Shown here piece by piece: positions 30,949 to 39,222 of a DNA stretch of 64,000 nucleotides. Every line of letters starts with the position of its first letter. Within the stretch, counting starts at the first letter, position 1. The notes beneath the pieces are model-generated. The model did no database searches. It was not told the origin of the DNA and saw only the letters and a list, made by a program, of their open reading frames with translations. The stretch is from DATKRB01 sp035532415. Its GTDB lineage: Bacteria; Actinomycetota; Acidimicrobiia; Acidimicrobiales; RAAP-2. The DNA is taken from positions 32,523 to 96,522 of the forward strand of contig DATKRB010000011.1 of assembly GCA_035532415.1 (NCBI GenBank), written 5' to 3'. The position numbers and the translations under genes are program-made.

Positions 30949-33381
30949 TCAGCGCTCGAGGAGCGAGGCGGGCTCGGGCTCCGAGGCGGCGGGTGCCGCA
31001 GGCTCCGCTGCCGCTGCCGCTGCCGCTGCCGCTGCCGCTGCCGCTGCCGCTGCCGCTGCCGCTGCCGCTGCCGCTGCCGCTGCCGCTGCCGCTGCCGGCT
31101 CGGGGGCTCCCGGGAGCTCGTCGGTGCTGAGGTCCACCTCGACGCCGAGCCGGGGCACCAGGCGGTCGAGCCAACGGGGCATCCACCAGTTGGCGGGCCC
31201 GAGGAGCTCCATGATCGAGGGCACCAGCACCATCCGAACGAGGGTGGCATCGATGAGGATGGAGGCGGCCAGCCCGAGACCGAAGACCTTCAGCACCCGC
31301 AGGGGGTCGCCGATGACGAACGAACCGAAGACGCAGATCATGATGGCCGCGGCGGCCGTGATGACCCGAGCGGTCTTGGCCAGGCCGTCGGCCACCGACG
31401 TCGAGTTGTCCCCGGTCCGCCGCCACTCCTCGCGGATGCGGGCGAGGAGGAAGACCTCGTAGTCCATCGAAAGGCCGAAGAGGATGGTGAACATCATGAG
31501 GGGGACCCACGGGTCGATGGGAGCGGTCGAGCCGATGCCCACCAGAGATCCGAGCCATCCCCACTGAAAGATCGCCACGATCACCCCGTAGGCCGCCCCT
31601 ACGGACAGGAGGTTCATGAGCGCCGCCTTCAGCGGGATGACCACCGACCGGAACACGGCCATCAGGAGGAGGAAGGCCAGGGCGACCACTGCGCCGATGA
31701 CCCAGTACAGCTTGGAGGCGAGGTACGACGACGCATCGACCGACGCGGCGGTCTCCCCGCCGACGAGCACGCGGACCCCGGTGCCGTCGACGATCCGCGG
31801 GATCACGTCGTCGCGCAGGTGGGTCACCAGCTGCGCGGTCCGTGCCGCCTGGGGCGACTCCGTGGGATAGGCGATGATCACCGCGGTGTCGCCCGTGGCG
31901 CTGAGCTCGGGCGACGTGGCGAACGCCACCCCGGGAGTCCGGCGGAGCTGGCGGTCGAGCTGCTCGACGACGCCCGACCCGCTCGCGCCCGACCCTGCGG
32001 TGCCGGACAGATCGGCCACCACGAGGAGCGGTCCGTTGAACCCGGGGCCGAATCCCTGGGCCAGCAGGTCGAAGGCCTGCCGGGTGGTGAGCGAGGTCGG
32101 GCCGTTGCCGGCGTCGGTGAAGGCCAGCCTCATCGAGAAGAGCGGCACGGCCAGCACCACCAGCACCACCAGTGCCGCGGTGCCCGAGCGCCAGGGATGG
32201 CGCTGAACGAGACGGCTCCACCGGTACCAGAAATGGTGCTCGGAGGGTCCGGCGCCCGTCTGCAGCAGGCGCGGGACGTGGAGGCGGTCGACGGCCCGCC
32301 CGGCGAACCCCAACAGGGCCGGGAGGAGGGTCAGGGCCGCCGCCATGACCAGCACGACGGCGGCGACGGCCCCGAACGCCATGCCATGCATGAACGGCAG
32401 GTTCAAGATGAACAGGCCGAGCAGCGAGATGATCACCGTGCACCCGGCGAAGAGGACGGACCGGCCGGAGGTGGCGAGTGCGGCGGTCACCGCCGCCCGG
32501 GGATCGCGCCCCTCAAAGAGGCCCTGCCGGTAGCGGGTGACTATGAAGAGGGCGTAGTCGATGCCCACCCCGAGCCCGATCATGGCGAGAAGCTCGGGAC
32601 CGAACGTCGGGACGTTGAGGACGTGGCTGATGAGGTCCTCGAGCGCGAAGCCCGCCGCGATCCCGAACAGCGCGGTGAGCACCGGGAGCCCCATGGCCAC
32701 GACGGAACCGAAGGCGAGGAGCATCACGATCATGGCGGCGAGGATGCCGATCCCCTCGCTCGACCCCGGCTTGGCCGAGACGACGTTGGCGACGGGCTGG
32801 CCGCCCAGCGCCACCTGGTAACCCGGTCGGGCGAAGGACTGGGCGACCTCGATCACCCGGTTGACGGCCCCGTCGGGGACGGTCGCCACGGGCAGGTCGA
32901 ATTGCACCGAGGCGAACGCGATGTGGCCTCCGGCCGACACCTGGTGCGCCGCTCCGGGCGAGAAGGGCCCGATCACGCCCGAGACGTGGGGGAGCTTCCC
33001 GAGCTCCTGCACCATCCGGTCGGTCCTGGCCATGTCGGACGGGGAGTCGACCGGGTCCGCGGTGTGCAGCACCACTTGGGCCGTGGTCCCCGCCCGGGAC
33101 GGGAACCGCGCGGCGAGGAGGTTCTGGGCCTGCTGCGAGGGCGAATTCCCGGACGCGAAGTTCTGCTGGAAGCGGCTGCCGACGGCCTGGCCGATCACGG
33201 TGAGACCGATGATCGCCACCAACCACAGCAGCAGGACGAGCCGGCGGTGGTCATAGGACCACCCGGCCATCCGACCGAGGCCGCTCTGCTCGGCCGCCGT
33301 GGGCGGCGACGTCGCCCCGTCCCGCCCGGCCGGGCGTGCGCCGGAGCCTGCGGCACGCCGAGCCGTCCGCGTGTTATTCAT
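30949..33381 (-). CDS. MMPL/RND-family membrane transporter
   Basis: An 810-residue transporter with about twelve helices in two halves, each with an extracytoplasmic porter-like loop. The proton-relay-like acidic/Tyr positions of MMPL proteins are visible: 'GLGVGIDYALFIVTRYRQGL' and 'LFGLSMDYEVFLLARIREEW'. MMPL proteins export lipids or drugs in mycobacteria and relatives. The cytoplasmic C-terminus is odd: it contains about 31 consecutive alanines encoded by a CCGCTG hexanucleotide array. The ATG lies inside a candidate operator shared with the divergent TetR-family gene. Confidence 0.9.
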   Translation of the reverse strand: MNNTRTARRAAGSGARPAGRDGATSPPTAAEQSGLGRMAGWSYDHRRLVLLLWLVAIIGLTVIGQAVGSRFQQNFASGNSPSQQAQNLLAARFPSRAGTTAQVVLHTADPVDSPSDMARTDRMVQELGKLPHVSGVIGPFSPGAAHQVSAGGHIAFASVQFDLPVATVPDGAVNRVIEVAQSFARPGYQVALGGQPVANVVSAKPGSSEGIGILAAMIVMLLAFGSVVAMGLPVLTALFGIAAGFALEDLISHVLNVPTFGPELLAMIGLGVGIDYALFIVTRYRQGLFEGRDPRAAVTAALATSGRSVLFAGCTVIISLLGLFILNLPFMHGMAFGAVAAVVLVMAAALTLLPALLGFAGRAVDRLHVPRLLQTGAGPSEHHFWYRWSRLVQRHPWRSGTAALVVLVVLAVPLFSMRLAFTDAGNGPTSLTTRQAFDLLAQGFGPGFNGPLLVVADLSGTAGSGASGSGVVEQLDRQLRRTPGVAFATSPELSATGDTAVIIAYPTESPQAARTAQLVTHLRDDVIPRIVDGTGVRVLVGGETAASVDASSYLASKLYWVIGAVVALAFLLLMAVFRSVVIPLKAALMNLLSVGAAYGVIVAIFQWGWLGSLVGIGSTAPIDPWVPLMMFTILFGLSMDYEVFLLARIREEWRRTGDNSTSVADGLAKTARVITAAAAIMICVFGSFVIGDPLRVLKVFGLGLAASILIDATLVRMVLVPSIMELLGPANWWMPRWLDRLVPRLGVEVDLSTDELPGAPEPAAAAAAAAAAAAAAAAAAAAAAAAAAAAAAEPAAPAASEPEPASLLER
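31005..31097. repeat. CCGCTG hexanucleotide array (about 15 copies) in MMPL gene
   Basis: Near-perfect repetition of CCGCTG over ~93 bp. Read on the minus strand it encodes the polyalanine stretch of the MMPL C-terminus. Copy-number changes of six bases would keep the frame and only alter the number of alanines. Confidence 0.9.
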
Positions 33382-33400
33382 TGGCGATGACTTCTAACAC
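33371..33400. promoter_or_regulatory. inverted repeat in MMPL/TetR divergent region
   Basis: GTGTTA at 33371-33376 and TAACAC at 33395-33400 form perfect inverted arms separated by 18 bp. The pair spans the MMPL start codon and lies 13 bp before the TetR-family GTG. It is a plausible operator for that repressor; no binding data can be inferred. Confidence 0.4.
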
Positions 33401-33412
33401 AGTTCGTCTCCG

Positions 33413-34045
33413 GTGGCCAGAGTAGGCCGCCGGCCCGGCAAGGTCGATACCCGGGCCCAGATCCTGAGGGCCGCGCGGGCCGCGTTCGACGAGGCGGGCT
33501 ACGCCGGGACGAGCATCCGGGCCGTTGCCCGGAGGGCGGGGGTGGACGCCGCCCTCGTGCACCACTTCTTCACCGACAAGGCCGGGTTGTTCGTCGCAGT
33601 GATGGAGCTGCCGGTCGACCCGGTGCCGGCGGAGCGGGTCGCGGTGGCCGGAGGATCGTCGGACGGTGAGCGGGTGGTGGAGGGTTTCCTGGCCCAGTGG
33701 GAGCAGGGTCCCGGTCCGGGCGGGTCCTTCCGCGCTCTGGCCCAGGGCATCTGCGAGTCCCCCCGGATCGCCGAGCGGATGCGCGAGCTCCTCGCCGAGG
33801 GGACCTGGGGCGGCACCGGCCACGGCCGGGAGGTCGAACGACGTCGCTCCGCCCTGGTCTGGTCGCAACTGGTCGGCCTGGCGTGGGCCCGCTACGTCGT
33901 GGGGATCGAGCCCCTGGCATCGGCCGACCGGGCCGAGGTCGCCCGCTGGGTCGGTCCCACCATCGACCACTACGCCCGAGGGGGGCTCCCGGCCGGGCTC
34001 CGGACCCCCACAGGGGGGCCACAGGTGGCGGAGGCAGGATCGTGA
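33413..34045 (+). CDS. TetR-family transcriptional regulator
   Basis: A 210-residue regulator. The N-terminal helix-turn-helix domain is typical: 'ILRAARAAFDEAGYAGTSIRAVARRAGVDAALVHHFFTDKAGLF' covers residues ~17-60 as helices 1-4. The rest is a helical ligand-binding/dimerisation domain with the conserved-type end 'ARYVVGIEPLASADRAEVARWVGPTIDHY'. It uses a GTG start. It lies 31 bp from the divergent MMPL gene and most likely represses it, as in many actinobacterial MMPL loci. The next gene begins 58 bp downstream on the same strand. Confidence 0.92.
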   Translation: MARVGRRPGKVDTRAQILRAARAAFDEAGYAGTSIRAVARRAGVDAALVHHFFTDKAGLFVAVMELPVDPVPAERVAVAGGSSDGERVVEGFLAQWEQGPGPGGSFRALAQGICESPRIAERMRELLAEGTWGGTGHGREVERRRSALVWSQLVGLAWARYVVGIEPLASADRAEVARWVGPTIDHYARGGLPAGLRTPTGGPQVAEAGS

Positions 34046-34103
34046 CCGCCACGCCGACCCCCGCCACGAGCCCGATCGCTGATCAGGAGGATCCCCCGCC
34101 GAC

Positions 34104-34961
34104 ATGACCATGCGAGCCTTCCCCCTCCGAGCGGCGGTGGCCGTCCTCGTCGTCGTCCTCGCCGCGCTGGGCTACGCCCTCTTCGTGAAGCAGACCCGTT
34201 ACGACACGGCCCGTCTTTCCGAGCTGGTCATCGAGCACCCCGGCGTGAAGGGGTTGAAGCCCAAGGCGGCGCAAGCCCAGGTCGTCCCGACGGCGTCGAG
34301 CACGTATCCCACGGTGAAACAGCTCGGCCTGTCCGATGCCAACGGGACGGGCAGCTTCGCAGCGACCTGGCAGGGTCCCTCGTCCACGCACGACGGGGCG
34401 ACCGTCCTCGCCGACCTCCTGCCGACCGACGCGGCCGCGGGGAAGGTCCGGACCGAAGCCGCCAAGGCCGATCTCGGTGCCGGGTCGTTCTCGTCGGCCA
34501 AGTTCACCCTCAGGTCGCACTTCGGCGTCGCCGGGGTCCCCGGTGCCGCCGGATCGGCCTACTCGGTCCCCGAGTCGAGCACCAGCACGGGCGGCGACGC
34601 GTACACGATCGTCTCCCGCTTCGACCGCGTCGTCGTCAGCGAACTGGTCGAGTCGGCGGCGAACGGGCTCACCCAGGCCGATGCGGTGTCGATCGCCCGC
34701 TCCGAGTACTCGTTGCTCCAACAGGTCGAGCCGGGGTTCACGATGCAGGTGACGACCCGGCCGTTCCGGCCGTCGATCATTTACGGTGCCGTGACGCTGG
34801 CCCTGGTCGCCCTGGTCCTGGTGCTTCCCGGGATCGTGCGCCGCCGGAGGGCGGCCCGCCACCTCAGGCAGGCCGAGCGGGCCCGCTACCAGTACCGGGC
34901 CCGGGGCCGCAGGGCGGTGCGGCGGCACCGGACCCCCGACTGGTCCCGCCCTCGCCGCTGA
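34104..34961 (+). CDS. two-span membrane protein of unknown function
   Basis: A 285-residue protein with an N-terminal helix ('AAVAVLVVVLAALGYALFV', about 10-28), an extracytoplasmic domain of ~190 residues rich in Ala, Ser, Thr and Val, and a second helix ('AVTLALVALVLVLPGIV'). A strongly basic cytoplasmic tail with many Arg and His residues closes it. A good AGGAGGA ribosome-binding site precedes the ATG. No family recognised. Placement after the TetR gene hints at an envelope role linked to the MMPL system, but this is a guess. Confidence 0.65.
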   Translation: MTMRAFPLRAAVAVLVVVLAALGYALFVKQTRYDTARLSELVIEHPGVKGLKPKAAQAQVVPTASSTYPTVKQLGLSDANGTGSFAATWQGPSSTHDGATVLADLLPTDAAAGKVRTEAAKADLGAGSFSSAKFTLRSHFGVAGVPGAAGSAYSVPESSTSTGGDAYTIVSRFDRVVVSELVESAANGLTQADAVSIARSEYSLLQQVEPGFTMQVTTRPFRPSIIYGAVTLALVALVLVLPGIVRRRRAARHLRQAERARYQYRARGRRAVRRHRTPDWSRPRR

Positions 34962-35009
34962 GAGCCCGCCCCTGGCGACGTCGACCCGACGATCGCTGCC
35001 CTCGGCGGC

Positions 35010-35807
35010 TCAGGTGGATGCGGTGGAGGGGATGTCGCGGCCGACCAGCCAACTGAGCGACGCCATCGCGTCGGAGAGGGTGAAGCTCGGTTCCGGTGGA
35101 CGTCTCAGGTTCTGCAGACCCTGTCCGTCGAGCAGCCCGGCGAGTCCCTTGGAGAGCTTCCCGTGGAGGTTCGGCGCGTTCACGTCGACGAATCGCTCGT
35201 GACCCTGGCGATCGATGAGGATGTAGCCGTCGGTGTGGCTGACGTCGTAGGTCAGGGGTTGCCCGGTCCACCAGTCGATGCCCGGTGGCCGGGGCTCGGG
35301 GACGACCTGCTCTGCGACGCCGAAGAAGCTCCAGAGCGAGCGGAGGTTGTCCGCGGTGCCCGTCAGCAACGGCCAGTCGACGCCGAAGCGCTTGGAGAAC
35401 GCGGCGAGGCGGGCCGGCGAGTCCCGTCCGGGGTCGACCGTGATCTCCACGAACACCACGTCGCGTCCCAGCCCGGCGGCTCGCACATCGCGCTGCATGG
35501 CGATGAAGGCGCCCGTGATCAGCGGGCACTCCTCCTGGCAGAGGGTGAGGAACGGCGCCATCACCACGTACTTGCCCCGGAACGCGGCGAGGCTGGTCGG
35601 CTGCCCGTTGGCGTCGATCAGCCCGATGTCCGGGACGGCCCGGTTCTGCACGATGCCCTGGCTCGACGGTGGGGCCGGGGGCGGGCCGGAGCCGCCACAG
35701 GCGACCAGCAACCCACCCGCGGCCGCCATCGACACCATGCCGGCCAGGATGGCGGCGGCGGACCGGAACCCGCGCCGGACCGCCGAGCCCGCCCGTTCGA
35801 CCCCCAT
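35010..35807 (-). CDS. SCO1/SenC-family copper chaperone lipoprotein
   Basis: A 265-residue lipoprotein: a signal peptide with lipobox 'LLVACGG' (Cys37) precedes a thioredoxin-like SCO domain. The copper-binding motif C-x3-C is in 'LTLCQEECPLI' (Cys90, Cys94), with the partner His in 'DVSHTDGYILID'. SCO proteins deliver copper to the CuA site of cytochrome c oxidase. It follows the CtaG-like gene by 4 nt, so the pair is an oxidase-assembly operon. The family usually has CxxxC-P exactly as here. A C-terminal extension of ~50 residues beyond the SCO core is unusual. Confidence 0.88.
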   Translation of the reverse strand: MGVERAGSAVRRGFRSAAAILAGMVSMAAAGGLLVACGGSGPPPAPPSSQGIVQNRAVPDIGLIDANGQPTSLAAFRGKYVVMAPFLTLCQEECPLITGAFIAMQRDVRAAGLGRDVVFVEITVDPGRDSPARLAAFSKRFGVDWPLLTGTADNLRSLWSFFGVAEQVVPEPRPPGIDWWTGQPLTYDVSHTDGYILIDRQGHERFVDVNAPNLHGKLSKGLAGLLDGQGLQNLRRPPEPSFTLSDAMASLSWLVGRDIPSTAST

Positions 35808-35811
35808 CCGT

Positions 35812-36738
35812 TCAGGCCCCACCGGTTCCGTCCCCGAGAGGGGAGGGAACCTCGGACGCGTACATGGCGTCGAGCCGGCGATCGACCCGCGCGGCGCGGC
35901 GCTCCTCAATGTGCATCCAGCGCAGGGCGACGGGGATCATCGGCCAGAGCATCAGCGTGTCGCCGCCGACCCACATGATGACCCCGCCGACGTGCAGATC
36001 GGTGATGAGCGACGGCCCCCATGTCCGGGGTGAGGCGAGGTACGCCGGAAAGAGCTCGTGGGTGGCGCCGTCGAGCGACAGCCCGGTGAACGTGTCGATC
36101 GGGATCGCGAGGAACAGGTAGGCGAACTGGAGCGCCGGATGCAACCGGTAGCGGTTCGGGTCCGAACCGAAGATCTGTCGCCAGAACAGGTAGCCCACCA
36201 CGAGGAACACGAGGTGCTCGCCGTCGTGGACGGACTCGTGAACGAGCGTGTAGTTGTACCAGGAGGTGAGATGGGTGAGAGGGATCACCACTGCGTAGAG
36301 CGCGAAGGCCACGGCGGGTTGGCCGAAGAACTTCGCCGGCCCCGAACGCAGCACCGAGCCGACCCGCCGGTGGGTTGCGCCCGTTGTCGCCCGCCAGGCG
36401 AGGTCGATCGGTGAGGCGAGGGCGAAGAGTGGGGCGGCGACCATGACCAGCAGGAGATGCTGCACCATGTGGTCCCAGAACAGCACGCGGTCGTAGGCCC
36501 CGATGAAGCTGAAGACGGCGAGCGACGTCGACACCACGCCGCCGACGAACGCCAACGTCTTCACCCGGGGCCACGGGTGGCGGGGCTGCAGCCGGTCGAT
36601 CCTCCGCGCCCCCCACAGGTACAGGACGAGGGCGCCGAGGACCATCAGCACCGGGACGACGGCCAACGAGGTGGTGAGGAACTGGTGGCCCCGCAGCGCA
36701 GGGAGCTCCTCGCCGAGGAGGAGCGGGAAGCGACCCAT
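35812..36738 (-). CDS. CtaG-type cytochrome c oxidase assembly membrane protein
   Basis: A 308-residue protein with seven or so helices and a pattern of histidines typical of the caa3-type CtaG family (PF09678): 'LFWDHMVQHLLLVMVAAP', 'PLTHLTSWYNYTLVHESVHDGEHLVFL' region and 'LHVGGVIMWVGGD'. Such proteins assist copper insertion into heme-copper oxidase. The ATG at 36738 is preferred: farther-upstream starts would cross the BlaI-type operator. It is followed by the SCO gene and lies divergent to blaI, so the repressor may control it as well. Confidence 0.88.
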   Translation of the reverse strand: MGRFPLLLGEELPALRGHQFLTTSLAVVPVLMVLGALVLYLWGARRIDRLQPRHPWPRVKTLAFVGGVVSTSLAVFSFIGAYDRVLFWDHMVQHLLLVMVAAPLFALASPIDLAWRATTGATHRRVGSVLRSGPAKFFGQPAVAFALYAVVIPLTHLTSWYNYTLVHESVHDGEHLVFLVVGYLFWRQIFGSDPNRYRLHPALQFAYLFLAIPIDTFTGLSLDGATHELFPAYLASPRTWGPSLITDLHVGGVIMWVGGDTLMLWPMIPVALRWMHIEERRAARVDRRLDAMYASEVPSPLGDGTGGA

Positions 36739-36748
36739 TCCGACGTAT

Positions 36749-36768
36749 CGTAGTACTACGTGTTGTAG
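36749..36768. promoter_or_regulatory. candidate BlaI/CopY-type operator
   Basis: CGTAGTACTACG (36749-36760) is a perfect 12-bp palindrome. It overlaps a second inverted pair CTAC-N5-GTAG (36756-36768). TAC/GTA inverted motifs of this kind are the recognition core of BlaI/MecI/CopY repressors. The site is 11 bp from the CtaG start and 62 bp from the blaI start. Confidence 0.55.
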
Positions 36769-36829
36769 GATCTCAAGCGGACCGTCGGGCGCGCGCTCGC
36801 CCCGGGAGCGAGACGGAGGGAGCCTCACC

Positions 36830-37222
36830 ATGGCCCGACTGGGCGAGCTCGAGCGGAAGGTGATGGACGTGCTCTGGGCCGCAGTGGGTACCGAGCTCAC
36901 CGTCCGCCAGGTGGCCGAAGAGCTTCCCCGGCACGCTTACACGACCGTGCTGACGGTGCTCGACCGGCTCGAGCGCAAGGACATGGTCCGGCGGACCAAG
37001 GAGGGCCGGGCCTTCCGGTACGCAGCGGCTGCGAGCCGCGAGGCGTACACGGCCCAGCTGATGCACGAGGCGCTGGGAGCGGCGCTCGACAGGGACGCCG
37101 TGCTCGTCCGGTTCGCCGAGACGGTGACCGGGGCCGAGGCCCAGGTGCTCCGCCGGGCCCTCGTCGGGATGGAGGAGCAGCCGCGGGCGCGGGCGAAGCG
37201 GGCGAGGACGGTGAAGGGATGA
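36830..37222 (+). CDS. blaI: BlaI/MecI/CopY-family repressor
   Basis: A 130-residue regulator with the family's winged-helix domain: 'LGELERKVMDVLWAAVGTELTVRQVAEELPRHAYTTVLTVLDRLERKDMVRR' runs from residue 4 to about 55, and the dimerisation part follows. The usual recognition helix 'YTTVLTVLDRL' is intact. The tail is basic. The ATG at 36830 follows a GGAGGG site. The stop overlaps the M56 peptidase gene (ATGA), matching the BlaI-M56 pairs of mycobacteria. It probably represses its own operon and possibly the CtaG/SCO genes through the palindrome upstream. Confidence 0.92.
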   Translation: MARLGELERKVMDVLWAAVGTELTVRQVAEELPRHAYTTVLTVLDRLERKDMVRRTKEGRAFRYAAAASREAYTAQLMHEALGAALDRDAVLVRFAETVTGAEAQVLRRALVGMEEQPRARAKRARTVKG

Positions 37223-38241
37223 GCCCCGACCTCGCGGCCGTCGCGCTCGCCGGGGTGTCGCTGCTGTTCCTGGGTCCCCTCAGCGGCTGGCTCGACCGGG
37301 CTGCGTGGGTGACCCGGGCGCCGCGCAGCGCGGTCGCCCTGTGGCAGGCGATCGGGCTGGCCGGCGGGGGAGCCGCCGTCGGGGCCGGGCTGTCCGTCGC
37401 CGTCGCCCGTTACCACTCGGGTCTGGTGGGGGGGGTTGGCGATCTCGTGGGGAGCCTGGTCGGTGGCCACCCCCTCGAGGGGATGGGACTGATCGACGCC
37501 CTCGGTCTCACCCTCGCCGTCGACGTCGGTGTGGTGCTCCTTGCCGTGGTCGCGATCACCATGGCGGGCACGATCCGGGCCCGCGCCCGCCACCGGCGGC
37601 TCCTCGACCTGGTCGGCGTGGGTACCGACCGCGTGCCGGGTGCCGTGATGCTCGACGATCCGCGGGCGGCCGCGTACTGCCTTCCGGGCATCCGGCCCCG
37701 CATCGTCGTCAGCGCCGGCGCCCTTCGGCTCCTCCGGTCCGAGGAGCTGGCGGCGGTGGTGGAGCACGAGCGGGGCCACGCCCACGAACGCCACGGCCTG
37801 GTCCTGTTGCCCCTGGCCTCTATGAGCGGGCTCCTGCGCCGGGTCCCCTACGCCCACCGGGCTCCGAGGGCCGTCGCCGCCCTTTTGGAGATGGCGGCCG
37901 ACGACCACGCCGCCCGGAGACACGACCCGGGTGCTCTGGCGGCGGCGCTGGTCCTCATGGGCACCGCCGGTGCCGTACCGACCAAGGGCACCGCCGGTGC
38001 CGTACCGACCAAGGGCACCGCCGGTGCCGTACCGACCATGGGCACCGCCGGTGCCGTACCGACCATGGGCACCGCCGGTGCCGTACCGACATGCGCCTTT
38101 GCTGCTGCGTCGACTGCTGTGCCCGCCCGCGTCCACCGCCTGCTGGAGCCCCGGCGGAGCTCGAGGCCCGTGGCGGTCGTGACGTTCGTCGCAGCGATGC
38201 TCGCGGTCGCGGTCCCCTTCGTCCCCTTCGTCGCCCGGTAG
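37219..38241 (+). CDS. BlaR1-like M56 membrane metallopeptidase
   Basis: A 340-residue protein with three N-terminal helices, the zinc peptidase motif 'EHERGHAHERH' (HExxH form HERGH) followed by the third ligand region 'LEMAADDHAARRH', and one helix at the C-terminus. It lacks the penicillin-sensor domain of classical BlaR1. It presumably cleaves or inactivates BlaI upon an envelope signal. A run of five 9-residue repeats (GTAGAVPT plus one residue) is inserted at about residues 248-292, between peptidase domain and last helix; I know no counterpart in the family. Confidence 0.85.
   Translation: MSPDLAAVALAGVSLLFLGPLSGWLDRAAWVTRAPRSAVALWQAIGLAGGGAAVGAGLSVAVARYHSGLVGGVGDLVGSLVGGHPLEGMGLIDALGLTLAVDVGVVLLAVVAITMAGTIRARARHRRLLDLVGVGTDRVPGAVMLDDPRAAAYCLPGIRPRIVVSAGALRLLRSEELAAVVEHERGHAHERHGLVLLPLASMSGLLRRVPYAHRAPRAVAALLEMAADDHAARRHDPGALAAALVLMGTAGAVPTKGTAGAVPTKGTAGAVPTMGTAGAVPTMGTAGAVPTCAFAAASTAVPARVHRLLEPRRSSRPVAVVTFVAAMLAVAVPFVPFVAR
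37960..38094 (+). repeat. 27-bp tandem repeat, five copies, in the M56 peptidase gene
   Basis: Five consecutive copies of a 27-bp unit beginning GGCACCGCCGGTGCCGTACC. Differences between copies are confined to the last bases (Lys, Lys, Met, Met, Cys as ninth residue). The unit length keeps the reading frame. Confidence 0.95.
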
Positions 38242-38246
38242 GCCCG

Positions 38247-38699
38247 CTACCGACAGTTCCGGCAGCGACCCAGCACGGCGAAGTGGTGGGGGTTGATGTC
38301 GAAGCCGAAACGTGCCCGGGCCGTTCGCGACAGCCCCCGGAACAGCTCGTCGGGCGCCTCCATCATCGCTCCGCACTCCTCGCAGACGAAGTGACCGTGT
38401 GCGCCCGTGGCGAGATGGTACGTGGCCGGGCCGTGCCCGAGGTGCGCGTGGACGATGACCCCCAGGCGCTCGAGCTCGTCGAGGTTCCGGTAGATCGTCG
38501 AGAGGTGGACGTCGGGTGCCCGGGTCTGCACCTCTGCGGCCAGTTCCTCGGCCGTGCGGTGCCCGGAGGCGTCGAAGAGGGCGCGGAGAAGGAGGCGGCG
38601 CGAGTTGGTGACCCGTCCGCCGTGCTCGCGGACCAGGGTGAGCACGTCCTCGACGCTCGCGGCCGCCGCCGAAGGTGCTGCGGAAGGGTCCTTGGCCAC
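38247..38699 (-). CDS. Fur-family metal-responsive regulator
   Basis: A 150-residue regulator. The winged helix is 'RVTNSRRLLLRALFDASGHRTAEELAAEVQ...VHLSTIYRNLDELERLGVIVH' (recognition helix TIYRNLDEL). The dimerisation domain has metal-binding features: 'HGHFVCEECGAMME' and 'GRCRNCR', two CxxC pairs for a structural zinc, and 'HLGHGPATYHLA'. It could be Zur, Fur or PerR-like. The zinc exporter-like CDF gene upstream on the same strand suggests zinc. The GTG at 38699 fits the conserved start. Confidence 0.9.
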   Translation of the reverse strand: MAKDPSAAPSAAAASVEDVLTLVREHGGRVTNSRRLLLRALFDASGHRTAEELAAEVQTRAPDVHLSTIYRNLDELERLGVIVHAHLGHGPATYHLATGAHGHFVCEECGAMMEAPDELFRGLSRTARARFGFDINPHHFAVLGRCRNCR

Positions 38700-39222
38700 G
38701 ATCCGATCATATTCCCGCCGGGGATCAGCCCCAGGGGTGCTTCGATCCGTTGCCGCGGCGGCCGCGATGCCGGCAGAGCCCGGGCCAGGCCGTCGTGCGA
38801 CGGGACCGGGCCGGAGCCTTCCCTGGGGATCCGCTGGGGACGGTGGGGCTGGTGTTGGGGACGATCGCAGTTTTTGTGGGGAGAAGGTCTGGATTTCTCC
38901 GGACCCCCTTGACCAAGTCCCGGCAGAGGCGCACTCTGGCGTCGGTTCGGGATACCAAACACCACAGAGCTGAGGGGAAGCCGAAAGGTGGAACCGAGGT
39001 AGGGACCGGAGGGTGGCCGCAAAGCCGACCGAAGGCCGGCAGGTGGCGCCGGAAGGATGTCGCCTGGCGAGGTGCGAGGCCCCGAAACGTGCGGCTCGTG
39101 CAACGGACCGGTGACTTCCCTGGAGCTCACCGGCCCCGGCCCCGGGCCGGGGTTGTCCGACACGGCCCCGGCTGCAGGCGGCAGCGGGTCGCTGCGGGCG
39201 TGGCCCCGAGGAGCAGGACGGC
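38700..39222. other. 523-bp stretch without a convincing gene
   Basis: No frame on either strand has a start, composition and length I would trust. The stretch contains a short AT-containing patch (GCAGTTTTTGTGG near 38866), a hairpin GGTCTGG-loop-CCGGACC near 38886-38905, and a purine-rich structured-looking block (about 38960-39060) with GCCGACC/GGCCGGC pairings. It may hold the fur promoter and an RNA element. I could not match it to RNase P RNA, tmRNA or a known riboswitch. Confidence 0.5.

Noticed and set aside
29987..32443. An 818-residue minus-strand frame spanning the dehydrogenase and part of the MMPL gene
   Set aside because: Only the last 315 residues make a recognisable enzyme; the upstream part is an out-of-frame reading of the MMPL gene, including the repeat array.
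37960..38094. Regular repeats as a CRISPR array
   Set aside because: Adjacent in-frame units without spacers inside the M56 gene.
38700..39222. RNase P RNA or tmRNA gene
   Set aside because: The conserved core sequences of these RNAs are not present on either strand.
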